Assembly: GCF_000495915.1 (NCBI RefSeq)
Contig: NZ_AOFQ01000017.1
Location: 1 to 64,000 of the forward strand
Length of the DNA: 64,000 bases
Source: Stutzerimonas chloritidismutans AW-1
GTDB taxonomy: Bacteria; Pseudomonadota; Gammaproteobacteria; Pseudomonadales; Pseudomonadaceae
Reading direction: 5' to 3'
In this document: one piece after another, positions 61,439-64,000 of the stretch
Layout: the number at the start of each line of letters is the position of its first letter
Numbering within the stretch: position 1 is the first letter of the stretch
Made by a program: the position numbers and the translations under genes
Notes under the pieces: generated by a model
The model's input: only the letters and a program-made list of their open reading frames with translations
The model's database searches: none
What the model was told of the DNA's origin: nothing

Positions 61439-63712
61439 ATGCTCGGCACGCTGCGCAAGATTGTCCAGGAAGTGAATGCCGCCAAGGACCTCAAGGCGGC
61501 GTTGGGCATCATCGTGCTGAGAGTCAGGGAGGCCATGGGTAGCCAGGTCTGCTCGGTCTATCTGCTCGATCCGGAAACCGAACGCTTCGTCCTGATGGCC
61601 ACCGAAGGCCTCAACAAGCGCGCCATCGGCAAGGTCAGCATGGCGCCCAACGAAGGCCTGGTCGGCCTGGTCGGCACCCGCGAAGAGCCGCTCAACCTCG
61701 AACACGCCTCCGAACACCCACGCTATCGCTACTTCGCCGAAACCGGCGAGGAACGCTATGCCTCCTTTCTCGGTGCGCCGATCATCCACCACCGTCGGGT
61801 GATGGGTGTACTGGTCATCCAGCAGAAGGAACGCCGCCAGTTCGACGAAGGTGAAGAAGCGTTCCTCGTCACCATGAGCGCGCAGCTTGCCGGTGTTATC
61901 GCCCATGCCGAGGCGACCGGTTCGATCCGCGGGCTTGGCCGGCAAGGCAAGGGCATCCAGGAAACCCGCTTCATCGGCATTCCGGGCGCGCCGGGCGCCG
62001 GCGTCGGAACCGCCGTGGTGGTGCTGCCGCCGGCCGATCTGGATGTGGTGCCGGACAAGAACATCGACAACATCGATGCCGAGCTGACGCTCTTCGAAGC
62101 TGCGCTGGAGGCCGTGCGCGCCGACATGCGCACTCTCTCGGAAAAGCTCGCCACGCAGATGCGCAAGGAAGAGCGCGCGCTGTTCGATGTGTACCTGATG
62201 ATGCTCGACGACTCCGCCCTGGGCGGCGAAGTGACCAAGGTCATCCGTACCGGCCAGTGGGCGCAGGGCGCGCTGCGCCAGGTGGTCAGCGAGCACGTGC
62301 GGCGCTTCGAGATGATGGACGACGCCTACCTGCGCGAGCGCGCATCGGACGTCAAGGACATCGGCCGGCGCCTGCTTTCCTACCTGCAGGAGGCGCGTCA
62401 GCAGACGCTGACCTATCCCGACAAGACCATCCTGGTCAGTGAGGAGCTCTCGCCGGCGATGCTCGGCGAGGTGCCAGAGGGCAAGCTGGTGGGCATGGTT
62501 TCGGTGCTCGGCTCGAGCAACTCCCACGTCGCCATTCTCGCCCGTGCCATGGGCATTCCGACGGTCATGGGCGCGGTCGACCTGCCGTACTCCAAGGTCG
62601 ACGGCATCGAACTGATCATCGACGGCTATCGCGGCGAGATCATCACCAACCCGGGCAAGGTCCTGCGCGAGCAGTATGAAGTGCTGGCCGAGCAGGAGCG
62701 CCAGCTCTCCGCCGGGCTCGACGTGCTGCGCGAGCTGCCGTGCGAGACCACCGACGGTCATCGCATTCCGCTGTGGGTGAATACCGGCCTGCTCGCCGAT
62801 GTGGTGCGCGCGCAGGAGCGCGGCGCCGAGGGCGTCGGCCTATATCGCACCGAAGTGCCGTTCATGATCAAGGAGCGCTTCCCAAGCGAGAAGGAGCAGA
62901 TGGCGATCTACCGCGAGCAGCTGGAAGCCTTCCATCCGCTGCCGGTAACCATGCGCAGCCTCGACATCGGCGGCGACAAGTGCCTGCCGTACTTCCCGAT
63001 CAAGGAAGAAAACCCGTTCCTCGGCTGGCGCGGTATCCGCGTCACCCTCGACCACCCCGAGATCTTCCTGCTGCAGACCCGCGCCATGCTCAAGGCCAGT
63101 GCCGGGCTGAACAACCTGCGCATCCTCTTGCCGATGATTTCCGGCATCCGCGAACTGGAAGAGGCGCTGCATCTGATTCACCGTGCCTGGTGCGAGGTGC
63201 GCGACGAGGGGCTGGACGTGATCATGCCGCCGGTCGGCGTCATGATCGAAGTGCCGGCGGCGGTCTACCTGACGCGCGAGCTGGCGCGCATGGTGGACTT
63301 CATCTCGGTCGGCTCGAACGACCTCACGCAGTACCTGCTGGCGGTGGATCGCAACAATCCGCGGGTCGCCGATCTCTACGACTATCTGCATCCGGCCGTG
63401 CTCGAGGCGCTGCAGCGCGTGGTCAAGGAAGCCCATGGCGAGGGCAAGCCGGTGAGCATCTGCGGCGAGATGGCGGGCGACCCGGCGGCGGCCATGCTGC
63501 TGCTGGCGATGGGCTTCGACAGCCTGTCGATGAACGCTACCAACCTGCCCAAGGTGAAATGGCTGCTGCGTCAGATCAGCATGGATACGGCTCAGCAGCT
63601 GCTGGCGCGGGTCATGCTGCTGGACAGCCCGCAGGTCATTCACAGCACGGTCCAGCTGACCTTGCGCAACCTCGGCCTGAGCAAGCTGATCAACCCGTCC
63701 GCCGCCGTCTGA
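61439..63712 (+). CDS. ptsP: PTS enzyme I-Ntr, phosphoenolpyruvate phosphotransferase
   Basis: 757 residues. N-terminal GAF domain (about 1-160), then enzyme I phospho-histidine domain with His363 in GSSNSHVAILARAMGIP, and the PEP-binding TIM barrel (GLYRTEVPFM, DIGGDKCLPYF, VGSNDLTQYLLAVDRNN, ICGEMAGDP). It phosphorylates NPr in the nitrogen PTS that links carbon/nitrogen state to regulation. Downstream of rppH as in other pseudomonads. Confidence 0.97.
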   Translation: MLGTLRKIVQEVNAAKDLKAALGIIVLRVREAMGSQVCSVYLLDPETERFVLMATEGLNKRAIGKVSMAPNEGLVGLVGTREEPLNLEHASEHPRYRYFAETGEERYASFLGAPIIHHRRVMGVLVIQQKERRQFDEGEEAFLVTMSAQLAGVIAHAEATGSIRGLGRQGKGIQETRFIGIPGAPGAGVGTAVVVLPPADLDVVPDKNIDNIDAELTLFEAALEAVRADMRTLSEKLATQMRKEERALFDVYLMMLDDSALGGEVTKVIRTGQWAQGALRQVVSEHVRRFEMMDDAYLRERASDVKDIGRRLLSYLQEARQQTLTYPDKTILVSEELSPAMLGEVPEGKLVGMVSVLGSSNSHVAILARAMGIPTVMGAVDLPYSKVDGIELIIDGYRGEIITNPGKVLREQYEVLAEQERQLSAGLDVLRELPCETTDGHRIPLWVNTGLLADVVRAQERGAEGVGLYRTEVPFMIKERFPSEKEQMAIYREQLEAFHPLPVTMRSLDIGGDKCLPYFPIKEENPFLGWRGIRVTLDHPEIFLLQTRAMLKASAGLNNLRILLPMISGIRELEEALHLIHRAWCEVRDEGLDVIMPPVGVMIEVPAAVYLTRELARMVDFISVGSNDLTQYLLAVDRNNPRVADLYDYLHPAVLEALQRVVKEAHGEGKPVSICGEMAGDPAAAMLLLAMGFDSLSMNATNLPKVKWLLRQISMDTAQQLLARVMLLDSPQVIHSTVQLTLRNLGLSKLINPSAAV

Positions 63713-63731
63713 GCAATCCGCCGCTCGCCAA

Positions 63732-64000
63732 TCAGCTCGTTGGCGGGTGGCGGTAGCGCACCTCGCCCACTGGGCCGTCCGGGCCAAAACTACGCTCCAG
63801 GATGTCGAGCGCTCCGTCGGCATGACGGATCAGCGCTGTGCTGGCGCGCGTGCCGTACTCCGGACTGGCGATGAAGATGCTCGACAGCCGCCTTTCCCAT
63901 TCCAGCGGCACGCCGGTCTGCGGCAGTTCATGCTCGGCCGCTGGGCTTGGGTCCGCCAGCAGGGCGAGCAGGTTCTCAGGAGTCGCCGGGTCGAGGTTGG
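63732..64000 (-). CDS. NRDE (TANGO2-like) family protein, C-terminal part (cut by window edge)
   Basis: A minus-strand frame runs in from the right edge and ends at 63732. It reads NLDPATPENLLALLADPSP, then IFIASPEYGTRASTALIRHA and ends HPPTS. The YGTRAST segment is typical of the NRDE/TANGO2 family C-terminus. The catalytic N-terminal part is outside the window. Convergent with ptsP. Confidence 0.82.
   Translation of the reverse strand, partial: NLDPATPENLLALLADPSPAAEHELPQTGVPLEWERRLSSIFIASPEYGTRASTALIRHADGALDILERSFGPDGPVGEVRYRHPPTS

Overview
The window is GC-rich gammaproteobacterial chromosome, almost certainly from the Pseudomonas stutzeri group (Stutzerimonas). The right third has the core Pseudomonas order serA / D-2-hydroxyglutarate dehydrogenase / FAH-family protein / SdiA-regulated pair / yegP-like / rpiA / ilvA / HAD phosphatase / rppH / ptsP. 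An oprH-phoP-phoQ locus of the P. aeruginosa type is also present. All calls come from reading the sequence and from memory of protein families; no database search was run.

Layout. 1-2990: the edge of an accessory cluster (WYL regulator, SMI1/KNR4 protein, a gene cut by the window edge), a 36-codon ORF, a decayed typA relic with a terminator, and a 48-bp dyad in front of a chemoreceptor. 2990-9651: chemoreceptor, 2-hydroxycarboxylate transporter with a divergent CitA/CitB-like two-component system, and a serine hydrolase. 9731-14880: DUF2147 protein, then an iron unit (siderophore-type esterase, DUF2218, TonB receptor with Fur box, divergent AraC/PchR-like regulator). 15571-18421: two related periplasmic binding proteins flanking a diguanylate cyclase, the first carrying a frameshift. 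18662-26787: MEST-like hydrolase, DUF4168, an NtrC-type two-component system, DUF1456, PQQ-type dehydrogenase plus cytochrome c, DUF1028, and a CxxC protein. 26915-30359: a PotD-like binding protein overlapping a GGDEF-EAL protein, closely resembling Vibrio NspS-MbaA polyamine/c-di-GMP signalling. 30622-38867: phosphoribosyltransferase and hydrolase pair, then an eight-gene Mrp/Mbh-like cation/proton antiporter operon with three large antiporter-like subunits and a split MrpA. 38877-41671: a SnoaL-like gene broken by a complete IS66 element with an exact 8-bp target duplication. 41708-47275: phoQ, phoP, oprH (with an array of 11-bp-spaced PhoP-box-like hexamers), then curli genes csgC-like, csgA, csgB, csgD on the same strand. 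47466-51228: OPT transporter, AI-2E family transporter, two small exported disordered proteins. 51314-64000: the core metabolic block.

How it fits together. Surface and biofilm control is a recurrent theme: curli with CsgD, two c-di-GMP enzymes each linked to periplasmic binding proteins, and PhoPQ-OprH envelope control. Transport and metabolism are represented by the citrate/malate-type uptake module, the iron unit, the Mrp-like antiporter, serine synthesis coupled to D-2-hydroxyglutarate oxidation, isoleucine synthesis, and the nitrogen PTS enzyme I.

No rRNA, tRNA or CRISPR array was recognised.
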